A stretch of DNA of 64,000 nucleotides. Source: Melanocharis versteri (taxonomy: Eukaryota; Chordata; Aves; Passeriformes; Melanocharitidae). Each line of letters starts with the position of its first letter. Within the stretch, counting starts at the first letter, position 1. The stretch covers positions 24,979-88,978 of the forward strand of contig VZTG01000014.1 in NCBI GenBank assembly GCA_013397845.1. The letters run 5' to 3'. The position numbers were made by a program, and so were the translations under genes. Of the stretch, positions 35,090 through 48,900 are shown in pieces. The notes under the pieces are model-generated. The model was given only the letters and a program-made list of their open reading frames with translations. It made no database searches and had not been told where the DNA came from.

Positions 35090-36345
35090 ACGGAGGAGCT
35101 GCTGCCCTGCAGAGCTGGGGAACCTCGTGGGAATGGGGAACACGGGGCAGAGACCACGCTGCTGGGAACAGACAGGAGCAGCACAAGGAGCTCCTTAACA
35201 ACCTGAGTATTTCCTGAAAATCCCCACTAAGAACCCTCTGTGAGCATGTACTTCCTTTCTGCATAATGTGTAACGATTAAAAGTCTACAAAGACCACAAG
35301 CTGCTTTCTGGAAGGTTTAAATACCTTATTAGCAGGAAATTAAACTCTAAAGTGGATAAATGAGCTGCGTAACCTCATCCCTTTCAGTCATCTTCCCTCC
35401 AGGATGGGACAGCCAGGGAAGAAACCAGAAAATCACCTCGTTTCTGTGCACTTGCACCACTGCATTCCCCCAAAAATCCCTCCCTAAAGAATCCCCAGTC
35501 GTGCCTGCTTCCCTCCAGCTCTCCTGCCACACCACCTTCAGAACCTGGAAAAACTCCATTAATATTTTAGACCCATTTATTTTGTAATAAAATTAATGTA
35601 AATAAGATGGAAGTTGAGGAGAACTCAGATTTTTCAGGCTGAGCACAGGATAGATCTTTCAAGGTGTCAGTGTAAATTCCTTGAAGGTTAATGCAGTTAA
35701 ACATATTTGATGCATAAATGTGTCACATCTAACGCTAATCATTCACCAGTTGTAATTGCCTTTTCAAAGTCCTCACCTCCCTGAGACAAATGCAACAAAA
35801 AATGAGATCTGGCAAATTTAAAACAAAAAAACAAATAATGTCTTCCTCCCATCAGGATGTATTATTCGCCTTGATAGATTTAAGAGCGGATTTCAAGAAT
35901 TTATTGTCCTGTATTATTTCTCAGCTGCCTGCCTAATCCTTCTTTCCCCCTGCCCCTTCTCTGACTGATTGGAAAAGCGTTCAGGAACCACTTGCTGATG
36001 GTTTTTCCTACAAGCACAGGGCACGGGAGGCTTTGCTCCCTGCAAGGCCACAGCCACAGCTCCCCCCAGCCTGGTGCTGAGCTCTCCCCCTCAGCGAGGG
36101 TCGAAGCTGCTGGTGTTCACTCCCAGGCCCATTCCTGAGCCATTCCTGTGTTGGATATCTCACAAAACCACGTTTCCCTGCTTGGTGTTGAAGCTACACT
36201 CGAGTTCAAACCAAATCATTCCCACTACAGATTGGCAAAAATGGGATTCTGGCCAGCCCTGCACTGGTTCAGCTTTCTGTACTTTCTTATCCATCCAATA
36301 CTCCATACCCTGAAATTAAACCACCAAAACCAGCTCTTGATGGCT
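35090..36345. other. AT-rich non-coding DNA 3' of MIR205
   Basis: AT-rich from about 35,550 to 35,960 with several TAAT and TGATGCATAAAT-type motifs (AAACATATTTGATGCATAAA near 35,700). It looks like regulatory rather than repeat DNA, but conservation cannot be tested here. It may contain the 3' end of the host transcript: AATAAA-type signals occur near 35,585. Confidence 0.35.
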
Positions 36346-36347
36346 TT

Positions 36348-36490
36348 TCATAGAATGGTTTGGTTTGGAAGGGATCTCAAAGGTTGTCCCATTCCAACAC
36401 CTTCCACCATCCCAGGCTGCTCAGAGCCCCGTCCAGCCAGGCCCTTGACACCTCCTTTTCCTGAAGGATTTTCCCTCAGAATATCTGAGA
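36348..36490 (-). mobile_element. CR1 LINE 3' tail
   Basis: The + strand reads TCATAGAATGGTTTGGTTTG, GAAGGGATCTCAAAGG, then CCATTCCAACACCTTCCACC and CCCAGGCTGCTCAGAGCCCC with GTCCAGCC. This is a clear CR1 3' end in reverse complement, one of the better preserved copies in the window. Confidence 0.9.
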
Positions 36491-39400
36491 GCTCAGCAAG
36501 CCATTCGTTGGAGTTCTGGGGGTGGGTGACAAGAACACTGGGCAGAAATTGGAGTTTTCGTCCTTTGTTATCCTTTAGCAAAACCAAGAGTCCAAGAGCA
36601 CCAGGGTAAGTCTCACAAGTGGATGAAAACCACACAGCTTTGTGTGTTTACCAACTAAAAGTAATAAAACAAGGGGTCCTGCCTTGCCCCGGGTCCAGAG
36701 GGCAGAATTCTGGGCTTCTGCTGAAGATCCACTGGAGCACAATTTGCCTTCCCACCCTTCCTTCCTCCCCTCCGTGCCTGGCCTGCGGATGAAGACACAA
36801 ATAACGCTGGGTATTAATGACACGCTGGGCAATGTTTACAGCACTACAAGTCGTATATTACTGATGCATTTGTTCTTTTTTCCCCTAGATGAAGGGCATT
36901 TTGGGTAACAGCTTTCCAGACATTAGAGCGAGGCACGTGAAGAGACAGCAGCCAGACTGGCAGAGCTGTGCGGAGCCGTGGACGAGGCTCTGTCAGCTCG
37001 GGCTGAGTTAGCAGAGCTCCCTTCAGAGCTGACAGGTGCTGTGTAAATGCAAGCTCGTTATCAAAGCAACCACGGCTTGCTGCTCACACTGATGTAGCAC
37101 CAGAGACAAGAAAAACCCTCCAGTTCCTCTTTGGAGCAATAGCTGCAGTCTAGAGACGGAGTGTTCGCAGACCTTGGAGAGCAGCTGGTGATACAGATCT
37201 GGCAGCTCAGACAAGGGAAGGCTCCTCTCCGGGGACTGGAATGAGATCAGGGCCCAGCAGCCTCCAAGTGCCAGCCAGCAGTGTCTGCTCCAGCCCCTGG
37301 GAGCTTCTGGGGCTCCTCGCACCCCGTGCCCCCTCCTGCTGCTCTTTGTGCCCCCCGAACCCTGAGCGGTTTCTGTCACTGCGGCTCGGTGAGGGGAAAC
37401 TGGAGAGTCCCGGTGGAAGGGGTGGATTCGGGGCACGTTTCTCTGGAAGGCTGCCCGTGCGAGTCCTTTGCTGCACTGAGGTGCATTAAAGCCTTCAGGC
37501 ACAGGGATCCCTGGTACATTGGAGGAAAATAATCATAAATAACCCTCCGAGCAGGGCAGGGCTCGCACTCCTGGTTCTCTTACTGGGCAGCATGGAAGCA
37601 GCGAGCGCTCACCCACTGCAACCTCCCTGGCAAAAACTGAACTGTCCAGAGCTGAAAGATGCCTGAAACAGCACAAAACCAGGCTGGCTTATTCCAGCCA
37701 AATATCTGTCCTTTCTGAACATTCCCCAGAAGAAACAAGGCGAGGAATTACACTGCTAAGCCCAGGGAGACACACTGCTGGAAGAGCCACGAGTTTTCAG
37801 CTTTTTTAAATGGTTACATTTCAGTGCTGGGCCTAAATGCCTCCCTTCAAGCCAGTTTTTATCCAGGAGACAGGCAGGCCTCGAACACCATTTCACTATA
37901 AACCTTCCAGCCCTTTGAGCTGCTTCTCATGAGCGCTGCCTCGCCTGGTGTTAACTTTGCCGAGCTCAGAAGCAGAGGGGAGGTTTGGATGAGAGGCCCT
38001 TTAGAAACCCTTTACAAATGTAGATTTGATTGACTGACTGATTGAACTTAATTGCAGACATTCTCTTAATTGTACACTTAATTACTGACACTGTGTCAAA
38101 AGATTTCTGATGCAGCACCTGGAGGACAACCTTGCAAGTGCCAGTCGGAGCCAGCTGCACAAGGCATCGGGGGGGTGCCGCACGCCGCCGCAGCTTGGAA
38201 GGGGGGAAAAATCATAATATTTTAATAATATACAATTAGGGTTCCGCCCACCCTCAAACACGCGTGTGCACATGCACACAATCACAGATCCCCTGGCGGG
38301 GAGGAGAAGAGGAACAAAGGGTGATAATCATGGGCCCATGTGGCAGTGCCACCCCTCCGCGGCCCCGGCGCAGGCAGGGAGGGAGGGCACGGTGCCATCG
38401 GTGCCATCGGTGCCACAGCTGCCGGGCACCGCTGCAGCAGCTCCACGTTGGGATGGCGAGCAGCACAGCGAGGAGCAAACCCAACCCACGGGGTTTGTTT
38501 GGGGGTTAAAGCCCTGGATATTCTCAGCGGCGCTCCGGGGGCTCTGCGGGTCTCCCTGGAAGACAGGAGAGATATCAGCGACCTCTGCTCGCCATGAGAA
38601 GTGTCCACAGGAACTTTGTGAGTGTTGTTCTTGTACTTCTCAACAGCAAAATGAGTGTTTTAGTGAATGCGAAAACCCCAAATCAGAGCACGCCAAAACT
38701 CTACAGACAAGAAGCAGAGAAGACTGGAATTGTTTCTCACCCACAGAACTGCAATTTGTTTGAAACACCTGGAGCCTCGTTAATTTACCTGTGACATGTT
38801 GCTATACTTAATTGCCTTTGACAATTAGTAACATTTCAACACCTCCTTTAATGGCCCAATTATGAGAACACTTGTCTTCCGTGCGGCAGATAGAGGAAAA
38901 TAGATGGGTGAATCTCCAATGCAAAACTCCTCTGCAGGTATTTTAATGAAGAGCTCAGAAAACAAACCCCGAAGAGGCCGTGTGACATGGTTTGGTGACA
39001 CAGGAGCCGTGTGTGCCCAGCTCTGCCCTCCTGGCACAGCGCTGGCACAGCCACCTCTCCATCAGCACAGAACCTCCTCCAGCCACACAGGGTCCTGCCT
39101 GGCTGGTGGAAATCTCTGCTAGAATAAAGCTCTGCAGAACTGCCTGGTTAAATGTGATCTCTGCAGTCTGGGGCCGTTCTCTGTGAGAAACAAGCAGGGA
39201 ACTCCTTCCAGCACTCGAGGCTGGGCACAAGTGCTGATTTAACAGCTCCTCTGAGCAGAAGGGACTGGGGGAGCCTTGCTGCTGCTGCTTGTAATTTGAA
39301 CAATCCCTGCTGATACACACGCAGAATTCACCAGCACAACAATTCTTCTGCCTTCCCTTTTTAACAGCAGCTCTTGAATTACTTGGATCAGGATATAATA

Positions 39401-42400
39401 TTTTTGCTGACCGCTTTGTTCTCTCCCTGGAGCTGTGTAAACCAGCAGCAGGTCTGCAGAAAGCTCCCCAGCCTCAAAGCTGCCCCAAAGTGGCTCCTCT
39501 AAAAGAGCAGGTGGAGTCTCACCGCTGGATGGAGTTTATGAATAAAACAATGTTTTATTAAACTACTATTACATTTTGATTGAACAGCATTTGGACTACA
39601 GAGGAGCAGACATATTCCTGAAAGTAATTGGTTTTCCACATCTGCTTTCCTTTCTAATTGGACTAATTACTTCAGTGTAGGATCATGTTCACTACTCTCC
39701 AGAAAGCAAGAAACCTTGATTTACAGTGAGAAGAGCAGCAATTAGAGAGAATTAATTCATACGGCAACATCTAAATAAATCATATTATGAGAAGACAGCA
39801 ATGTAATTATTGTGACTGGTGACTCCCTTGTGGAGAAACATCATCCTTAAGCTGAAATCGAGCAGCCCAGTCCTCCGAGGAATCCACCACACTGCTCCGG
39901 TTTCACAGAGCGTGTAGTACCGGTTTTAAGACCTAATTGAGGTGCACTGTCAGAACCAATAGGTTCTAACACTCCTCAGGCAGCTGAGGAAAAGCAATCA
40001 AATCCTTGACAACTCCACGTTTGTCCTCGGCATCCGACGCGTGTTCAACAGCCACGGGTAACAGATGCCAGGAGCAGCTTCCCCTCCGAGTGCAGGGTTC
40101 ACGGTGTGGGATCCTCCCTCGGGGATGAGCCAGGCCTTTCTTCCTCTCCCCCAACCCTAACCCCACCACGGGCTGGTTTAAGGGCTTAGCAAGGAGAACA
40201 AGCCCAACCATGGGCTTCCAGGAGAGGATCCTGCTCCACACGTGGATAAATTTCCTCCCTCTTCATCCCTGAGCAGGCTGGTGCTGCCCTCGGGATGGGG
40301 ATGAGACTTTTCTCTGCTCCTTGGGGAAGAGGTGAAAGCGCCTTAGAGAGCTCCCTTCACCCGCTTGTCATTAACTCTGTCCTTAATGCCACTCTCAAGT
40401 TATTAGTGAAGCTAATGACTCATTAATGACACGTCTCTGTCCTTCACAGCATTGTCAAGAACTTCGGTGCTCCTCTCCCTTGCTGAGGAAAACACTGCCT
40501 TCTCCTCCTGCTGAGCTCCCAGCAAAACACCCACAATGCTTTTTCAGGGAGAGGAAAGGGATAATTTCCACACCTAAACCAGACAGCACTGGATATCCTG
40601 TGCCACAATTCCATGGTTTACATGGACCAACTCCAAGTTTCTCCGTGGCTTTACCACACCAAGAGCTACCTCGAGGCACAGAGGCAGAATAAATAACCCC
40701 GCGCTCCTCCTCAGCTAATTAATTCTGTTAATCTGCCCGTTCTGCTCTCACAGGTGTCTCTGTACCAGAGGCTCGGGGTCAGGGATGGGCACTCCCCGAT
40801 TTCAGCCTCCCCAGCCCCTGCCAGGGTCCCACGCTGTCACTCAGGACGTGCACAAACAGGAATTAGCATGATGAGATGTCCACGCGCTGACACCCCGTAA
40901 ATCCCTCACAGCACCTTTCCCATCCCAGCGCTCACCTGCTGCGAGCGCACGCCGCTCCAGCAGGAATCCAGGTGATAAATTGTCACTTTGGACAGGCGCA
41001 GGCAGATCCATCCCGATTTGCCACTCTCGTGCCACGGCAGATAAACACAACCGTCACTTCAGCGCCGGGACCGCCAGGGAAAGGAGTTTAACACCAAGCC
41101 TGGAGAAAGCAAAGCCTGCAGCTCGGGGGGTTTAAGCAGATTTAGGAGCCTCAGCTCTCTCTGTTATTATTTACTGCAATTCAAATCTCTCCTTTTCCTT
41201 CTGAGAGGTTTTCATAGCTGCCTTTAAATCTCGAAGCGCTTCCAAAAAAAATAAAAATAAAATGAAATAAAAATGAAGAATTCCCTCTGCATTGAGAGTT
41301 TATCCAGACTCTCAGACATTTGCATACATAAGGTGAGAATCCCCGAGGATGGATTCCCTTCATCCCATACCTGGGGCCATTTCTGTGCAGAAAACACATA
41401 AAGAGGGCGAAACGCTGCACAAAGGGGGTAAAATGCTGCACAAAGGGGGTGAAACGCTGCCCCCCAGTCCAGCTGCTCTCTGGGCTCACTGTGTGACAGC
41501 CACAGCTGGCAAAATTTGGATTTCAGTGCCACAAGGAACTTGTCAGCTCAGGATCGAGCCCATCCGTGCAAACACCTCCAGCAGAGCAATACAAAACTCT
41601 CCTATTCCACTGCCTTGCTCCATTTTTATATTAATGTTTGTTACCTTAACCAGGCAGGACTGGAAACAGAATAATGGGGAAATGGATCTAATTGCTCTGG
41701 AAGCATGGAAGAGATTTTTAATTGATTTTAGCCCTTTATATCCCTAACAAAAATACAGATGCAGAATGAGCAGAGGTCCTAAAAGAAAATTAAGGCCACA
41801 GAAAGCACAAGCTCATTAAAAAAGGAAAAAGACGTACAATAATAAATACACTCAAGTATCACAACAGTGTAAGAACTATTTTGAAGGTAAGTGGAACAGC
41901 TAATAATTCACAGCCATTATTCTTTTATCATTGTTCAGCTGAAGGTTGAGAAGATTTTAAAACTGCAATTATGAACAATAGATTTGCATTGAAATCAGCT
42001 CCTCTGCTGCGTTTCTCCCTCCTCTCCCCTCCTCCTCCTCCTAAATAAAGAGGTGGAAGCAACAAAGAAAGCAACATCTTGAATACAAGAGAGAAATGAG
42101 GTTTTTAAGGAATATCCACATAATCAGATACTCCAAAAAAGGAAGAAAAGTAGAGCCTGGCTCCTTGGACATCTCTTAGAAACCAAACCAGTTAAGCTGG
42201 GCTCTTCGTGCCAGCTGGTTGAATAAGGCATCCTGACAGATCTTTACATCCCTTACAACCATCCCAGGCCAGGTTTCAGCTGCCACCCCCTGGGCCCTTC
42301 CCAGCTCTCCAGGAAGGGGAAACCTCCCAGCAGCGGGGGAAGCGCGAGGGAGAACCTCAGAGCCAAGGGAAGAGGCTGCAGATCCAGGCTGGCTCAGCAC

Positions 42401-43079
42401 AGGAGAGGCAGGGACAGCCTTTCCTCTGGGAAACCCTTCGGAGAGGGGCAGCAGCAGCCTGCAGCTCCCCGGCCTCCACCAGCAGCAGCTCTCCTGGCGA
42501 TTTACCCCCCTGCAGCAACTTCAGAAGTTTAAAATCACTTTTCTGGTAGAACACTGCCCGCTTTGGGTTTGTTTGTTATTTCTGGTGCCTCCTTCCCCGA
42601 GTCTCCTAATGACCGTGGATTAATGAACAATTACAAGGCTTCATTCTCGCTGCCATGTAATTCCAAGAAAGGAAGAGCATCTTTCTGGAACATTGTGCTT
42701 GAAAAACAAAGGAGAGCTTTGACTGTCAAGTCACTGATGTTCCCTCTTCACTTAAAAGCTTTCCAATTTACTTACAAATTATAGTGTTTTTAATGCAAAT
42801 TAAGCACTAGAGAACATTCTTTCCTTCCCCCAGATTAGTAAGAACCAAATTGACCAAGAAAGCCAAACATGGAATCTGGACTCGATGAATATTTAAAATA
42901 ATGAGGCTGTTTAATTATTCTGATTGGTGAAGGATGATGTTATTAAACGCCTCTGAGCTGATGACAGGGTTGGAGCACATGGCTTTGCTCTGAATGCTGG
43001 GAAAGCATTCTCTGGTACTCTGTGTTCTGGTATTTTCTGTGGAGTGAGCTCCGGGGGTGAAAGGCAGCTCCACACGCTC
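36491..43079. other. Gene desert with AT-rich, possibly regulatory blocks
   Basis: No exon or RNA gene recognised. A CpG-rich stretch lies at about 38,165-38,470, including a GGTGCCATC triplicate at 38,391-38,415. AT-rich blocks with homeobox-type ATTA/TAAT sites lie at 39,535-39,830 and 41,620-42,000; the latter includes CATTGTTCAGC and AACAATAG, which resemble SOX sites. Open frames are short and carry no motifs. Confidence 0.45.
39535..39830. promoter_or_regulatory. Candidate conserved enhancer
   Basis: An AT-rich but non-repetitive block rich in homeobox-type cores: TTTTATTAAAC, CTAATTGGACTAATTAC, GCAATTAGAGAGAATTAATT, and TGTAATTATTGTG. Such clustering of ATTA sites without simple-sequence structure is typical of vertebrate non-coding enhancers. 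The assignment is a guess from composition and motifs only. Confidence 0.3.
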
Positions 43080-43080
43080 T

Positions 43081-43500
43081 CGTCCCATCCCATCCCATCC
43101 CATCCCATCCCATCCCATCCCATCCCAAAGATCCCATTGATCCCATCCCAATGATCCCATTGATCCCATCCCAAAGATCCCATTGATCTCATCCCAATGA
43201 TCCCACCCCAATGNTCCCAATGATCCCACACCATCCCGTCCCATCCTACTGATCCCATCCCAAAGATCCCACTGATCCCATCCCAAAGATCCCATCCCAA
43301 TGATCCCACCCCATCCCATCCCACTGATTCCATCCCAAAGATCCCATTGATCCCATCCCAATGATCCCACCCCATCCCATCAATCCCATTGATCCCATCC
43401 CAATGATCCCATCCCATCCCATCAATCCCATTGATCCCATCCCAAAGATTCCATCCCAAAGATCCCAAAGATCCCATCCCACTGATCCCATCCCATCCCC
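43081..43500. repeat. (CATCC)n and GATCCCATCCCA composite satellite
   Basis: The array begins with pure CATCC pentamers (43,081-43,127) and continues with mixed units of GATCCCATCCCAATGATCCC and GATCCCATTGATCCCATCCC, with AAA or AT insertions. One undetermined base sits at 43,214. The - strand translation is a Gly-Met-Asp-Trp-Asp-Gly-Ile type repeat that opens a long false frame. Confidence 0.93.
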
Positions 43501-45760
43501 AGAGGATTCCGCTCCCTCCAGGAGAAGCCTGGGGGAGCTCAGCACAGCCTGTGCCTCGTCCAGCCCCTTCCCCTGAGCCAGCCCGAGGGAGCAGGAGGGG
43601 ATTTATCCCAGTCCAGCTCTCCCGTGCTCCTCCGCCTCCTCTCCTCCTCTCTGGAGCAGCGATGCTCCAGAAGAACATTTTGACCCCGAGCCCGGCGCTC
43701 TGAAACACCAGGGGAGCACAACGAGAGCAGAGACCACGCTCAGGAGGAAGAGACTGGAAACGGCTGCAATTGCTGGCAGAATAATGGAGAAATCTGCTCA
43801 AAGTGGGGCTTTTTTGTTTGTTTTCTAAATATTTACAATTAATTTCTGTTTCAAATGCTCTAAAGACCCCCAGTGTTTACGGGTGGGATCCCAGCTCTCC
43901 CCAGAGATCCAGGCACGGCGCTGCTGGGCTGTAACACCCTGATCTTCCCCAAAATGGGCAAAACCTGCTGCTCTCAGCAGCCACGGGCCCCCAAAGCAGA
44001 TCTGCTGCAGCCCACACAGCCCTGCACCAGCCAGGAACCTCCTCCTGCAGCTCCCATGAGCTTTCCCACTGCTGGCAGGGGCTGGCAAATTCCCCCTCAG
44101 GAAAAAAAAAAAATAAATTCAAGCTTCTACCTACATGAGCTACTGAAGGAAAAGACACAAAACCCACAAAAGCCAACTAAGCAAACAAAAAGGAGATAAA
44201 AGCAGTTTGCTTTAAGGCAGCAGCTTTTCTGAAAGCCCGCAGTAAATCTTTAAGATTATCAATAATGAACACATTCAATGTCTTTTTTCGTCTTCTTTTA
44301 AATCACTTCTTGCAGCGGAAAGAAATCAGTCCGGGGGGTAGTTCCTATGTGAGCTGCATTTGTTATCAAGGGATTGAGAGTGCTGGAGATGGAAAGAGGG
44401 AAAATGAGCCTCGACAGGGCTTTGGGAAAAAAGCACAGCGCCACTTGATAGTCCTTCCTCCACCTCTCTGTCACAGCACCCCGTAATGAGCCCTGGAATT
44501 CATCTCAGCTCTAATGACACTCACAGTGGTGGATGTTTCTCCCAAATTTAGTCAAGTGACAACACAGAGTCTTTAATATGCAAAGGAGGCCTTTGTGTAA
44601 CTCCCCAGAACTTTGGTGTCTTGTCAAGCCTTACAGGAATTCCGGGGGAAACAAATTGCACTAATCACAGGAGGAGCACGTGGGGAGCGGCTGTGACAGC
44701 AGCGTGAGATGTTCCACTCATCCCGGGCTCTCATGGAATCACATCCAGGGATTCCTCAGGAATCCACCCCAGCCTGTGGGGACCGCTCAGTGCCGCACCC
44801 CCAGCAGCGCCGCGGGGTCACCTTTGGGGTTCGGCGGCGCTTGCTTTGGGTTTGGGTTTGGGTTTTTTTTCTTTTGGGGGGATTTTTCGATGAAATGGGG
44901 AGGAAATAAAGCAACACTCCCCTCCTAGCCCAAATCATTACTTTAGAAAATCCTTCCGGCCAAAGGCATTAAATTAAAAAGAACGTGTCATTTTCTCCTG
45001 ATAATTTTTAATTGATCACATCTACCACGGAGGTGGAGCTTGGCTGGAAAGGGTCTGCACCAAACAGCTCCTATTTGTCTGTGATTTCCCTGGGGCATCT
45101 TTTAAACCATTAAAATTTACAAACAACTTCATTTCTTATTAACACAGTTCCTTAATTGCTTCCATGGGAAAAGAGTCAAGTTATTTGCATCTTCTTTTCT
45201 TGGGGCTCCAGGGCTTTAGAGGAAACATTTAAGGATAAGCTTTGAAATGAAGCAGAAGTTCTGCTCCAGACCCAGGCCAGGCTCCTGTCCAGGCTGGCTC
45301 AGCCACCTGCACATCCCACGAGGCCATTTTAAACCTCTTGGACCAATGAAGGGATGGTTTGGGGCACATTTTCGGATAACCCGCAATTGGCAGCTCACAC
45401 CAAGCCACCTTTCTTGTCCCCCACGTTTGCCAAAAGCTTCCGAGGAGGGCAGCACCATCATCTCTGGAACTGAACACCCAGACACAGCATCTCCTGCCCT
45501 GATGTACAAAAACCCCTCTGCTAACACAGATCCAGCCCGTGGCTCTCCAGCACGGAGAGCTCCCAGCAAGGACATTCTCATTCCCCCCGAGTCCCTCGCG
45601 GTTCTCACGCGTTAATCAAATCTCCCTGCTTCAGTTCATCATCGGGGGAGATGAAGCCGTTCTTTAGGCTCAGACAGTGACTCACCAAGCACAATCGAGC
45701 CTCACTTTGCTGAAGTTCTCTGCCAGCAGCGTTGTCTCTGTGAGGAGCCCAGGGCAGAGC
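43501..45760. other. Non-coding spacer
   Basis: GC-rich just after the satellite (to about 43,700), then ordinary. Contains a short (TTTGGG)3 run at about 44,843-44,862 and A runs near 44,101-44,113. No gene recognised. Confidence 0.4.
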
Positions 45761-45784
45761 AGCTCCTGCGGGGCTCAGGAGCAG

Positions 45785-45975
45785 CACCCCGGGCTGGGGC
45801 AGGGGTCACCGGGCCCCACCAGCCTCCTGCAGCCCTTCCACAGCCTGGACTGGGCTTGGAGCGACCTGGGACGGTGGGAGGTGTCCCTGCCCACGGCAGG
45901 GCGATGGACTGAATCATCTTTAAAGCCATTCCCAACCCAAACCACTCTAGGATTGACGATTCCATGAAATCCTGA
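45785..45975 (+). mobile_element. CR1 LINE 3' tail
   Basis: The + strand reads GGAGCGACCTGGGACGGTGG, GAGGTGTCCCTGCCCACGGC, AGGGCGATGGACTGAATCAT, CTTTAAAGCCATTCCCAACC and CAAACCACTCTAGGATTGAC. This is the CR1 3' end in sense orientation, ending in the usual ATTCTATGATT-like tail. Confidence 0.88.
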
Positions 45976-48900
45976 TTCTCTAACAGAAAGCTTGGCGCAG
46001 AGTGCTGCATGCCAAGCTCCCTCCCGCTTCCACGGGTGTCTGCTTGAGCTCTGCTCCTGCAGGAGCCATCAGCTGTGTGTGGGAACGCATTCCCAGGAAG
46101 CACCCACGTCTGAGATGGAAATCCCCAGCTCCTCGCACGCTTCCCCAGGAGCGCGGGCTCTGCTCCATCCCGTCACCGAGTGCACTCCAGGCAAACACCT
46201 CCAGCAAACGGCACCAGGCTTGCCATAAGCTGGTACATTTCACAAATTCACTTTGCATCTAAAGACCGAAATATAAATCCCAGAGCTATATTGAAACTGG
46301 ATCTCACCCAAAGCCAGGAGTCTGCTGCTTGGCTCTAAATATCACTGGGAAATAGAAAGGGATCCTTTCAGTTAATACTAATTATTATTCAGTCTATCAT
46401 TAACAGCAACTGCACTTTGATAGACGGGTTGAGAAGCAGCTTTGGCTTGCACTGATGACTCTGTGACGAGTTGCCAAACTTTTCTTATTACTGATAATTA
46501 GCTCCTGTTCGTTCATCAGCTGCTCCTGCTCCAGCACCAAGTGCTGGGGGCTGCTCGTGCCTGGTTCTGAGGCAGGAGGGATCTGAGCAGGCTTCCCAAA
46601 AATCCAAGTGGGCAGGGACAGCTGCCTGCACAGGGACAGAGGGAAAGAAGGGGAAAAAAAACCAAAAAGATAAATTTTGTTTCCATGATCTGGACTAATT
46701 TTTATAGAATGACCTTTGCAGAACTCGTGCTGCTCATCCCCTCTCCAGCATTTTTAACAACACAAATGCAATGCCGTGACTGGCCATGGCAACATTTGGG
46801 TTTCCTGCTAGTAACTATGGAATGGCTTCAGGTGTGTTTTAAAACTTCTGACACATCCATCAGGGGATGACAAAGAGCGCTGGGGCACAGAGAACCCATT
46901 AGAGGAGCTTTGCTCAAAATTCCTGGCAGTTGAGTCATACTTTTGTAAAATAAAGCCTCTGCTGATGTCTCCTCGGGGCATTAGAAGTGTTTATAAAATA
47001 CCCATTACACACAGGGATTATGAGCAATTTGGAGATTTATTTTCATACGTGAAACTGATAAAAATCTCGGAAAATTTCGAGCATTAATTTCGCCAAGCGT
47101 CAGTTTTGCAGCTCCTTTGTTCTAGGGGACAGCGGTAAACAATGTTCCAGTGACCTCCAGTGGGGACTGGGGAGAATACAGAGACCCTGCAGAGACCCTG
47201 CAGCGCCTGGAGCAGGACGGGCTGGGATCCTCCACACACGGACAAACGGAACGAGGGGTCCGAGAAAACCTCCTCTGTGTTTTATTTAAACAGCTCGAAC
47301 TCACCCCCATCCCTCTGATACAGAAACTCAAATAAAACCTTCCCTGTTCGGACAACAGGACCTTGGACAAAGCTGCCTGAGCCCAGCCAACCCCAAAATT
47401 CTGCAGATTCTTCACCTTTTCATCAGTCAACACAAGCCACGGGCTCTTAGCTCAGTCTCGTTCCTGGTTATCTCCTAATGACTTCTGAGCCAGCCAAGAA
47501 CCAAAGACTTTTAGCCTAAGATTAATCCCCTCCCTTCCTTTCCTTGGTGGGGGCCAGCGAAGAAAGGAGGACGGTAATTTTTAAACCACGAGTCCTTCTT
47601 ATCACCATCTGGTCCTGATGAATATGGGCAGAACTCTGGTGCTCCATTAATAAAGCCAGGATTACACGGGAGAACAGATAGCAGGGGAACACATCACTCA
47701 TACCCAGCAAAGCTCTGCAAAACTCACAGGGACGACCTTGGAATTAAAGAAAACAGTGAGAGAAGGAAAAGCCACGTCCAGGAGTGCCTGTTGTGGCCCC
47801 GAGTCAGGAGAGGCACCAGGATTAACCAAACCAAGACTAAAGCTCTTCTCCTGAGCTCACCTTTCACGGCCACCAAGACCTGCAGTGATGTTTATCTACG
47901 AGTGGCTGGGAACGGGAACTGAGTTAACCCCAAAACACAGCAGCACTCACGGGGAGCTCCACATTCCCAGGAGGATTCCCCTCACGTTGTTTCTGCCTGA
48001 TAGCACAAGAAGAACAATTGTGGGCTTTGCCTCCTTCTTTTCATAATCAAAGAACAAACATTTCCCTCAGAACTCATTCAGTGTCCCAGAACACCATCCC
48101 TCATTGCCATGAAACTGCACAGAAGGGCAATTCTTCATCATGGAGGGAGCACCAGCACCAGTGCAGGGTCTCTATCTGCCACTGTCTGCACAATATTAAT
48201 GCAGAAAATAATATATTGGCTCGAATCAATACTTCCCTGACTCCTCCATCCATCAGCCCCCCTCCATTTGATAAAAGTCCTTCCATGTCACGTTTCCCCA
48301 GACTGATGAGATCACAGCACCTCTTCCCAGCATGAGTGATGGTGTGGGGATGTGTAATTGCCCAATAAATCACACCCTCCGGATCAAAGAGCTGAGATCC
48401 TCTGGGTGCCAAGGAGGCACAGCAAACATCATAAAATACAATAAGTTAATTAATCGCTGCGAGATTTTTACCACCTTGAGACAGGTCGAGCGTAACTCGT
48501 CACACACAGATCCCCTGAAAGATCCAGGCAGAACCGCCTGGCACAGAGCTGGAGCTGGAGCCTGGTGGAGTTCAGACCCTCCTGGCTGTTCCCACCCCTG
48601 TCCCAAGCACAGCCCAGGACCGAGGAGCTCGTTCAGCCGAGAAAGTGAAGCCACAATCTGTGAACGTGAGCTCAGGAAAAAACCCCACAGCATCCAGAGC
48701 CCTCTGCTGAACAGGCACCTGATTCCACAACCTTTAATCCTTTCTGCCAGCCCCGCAAGATCGGGTATTAACATCTCGGTAACCTCTTGTACTAATTAAG
48801 ACAGCAGATCTTTGGTGTTCACCTCTCCAGCAGCTTCAAAGCCGAGCACTGACAGGGCACTGGAGTGTTTGTGCTTCTGGAGAGTGGCCCTTGTAAAACA

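Noticed and set aside
42911..43801. Long - strand open frame of 296 codons rich in Gly, Met, Asp and Trp
   Set aside because: The translation is the CATCC/GATCCCA satellite read in one frame; no unique domain flanks it.
44843..44862. (TTTGGG)3 run resembling telomere repeat
   Set aside because: The vertebrate telomere unit is TTAGGG; this is a short T/G simple repeat.
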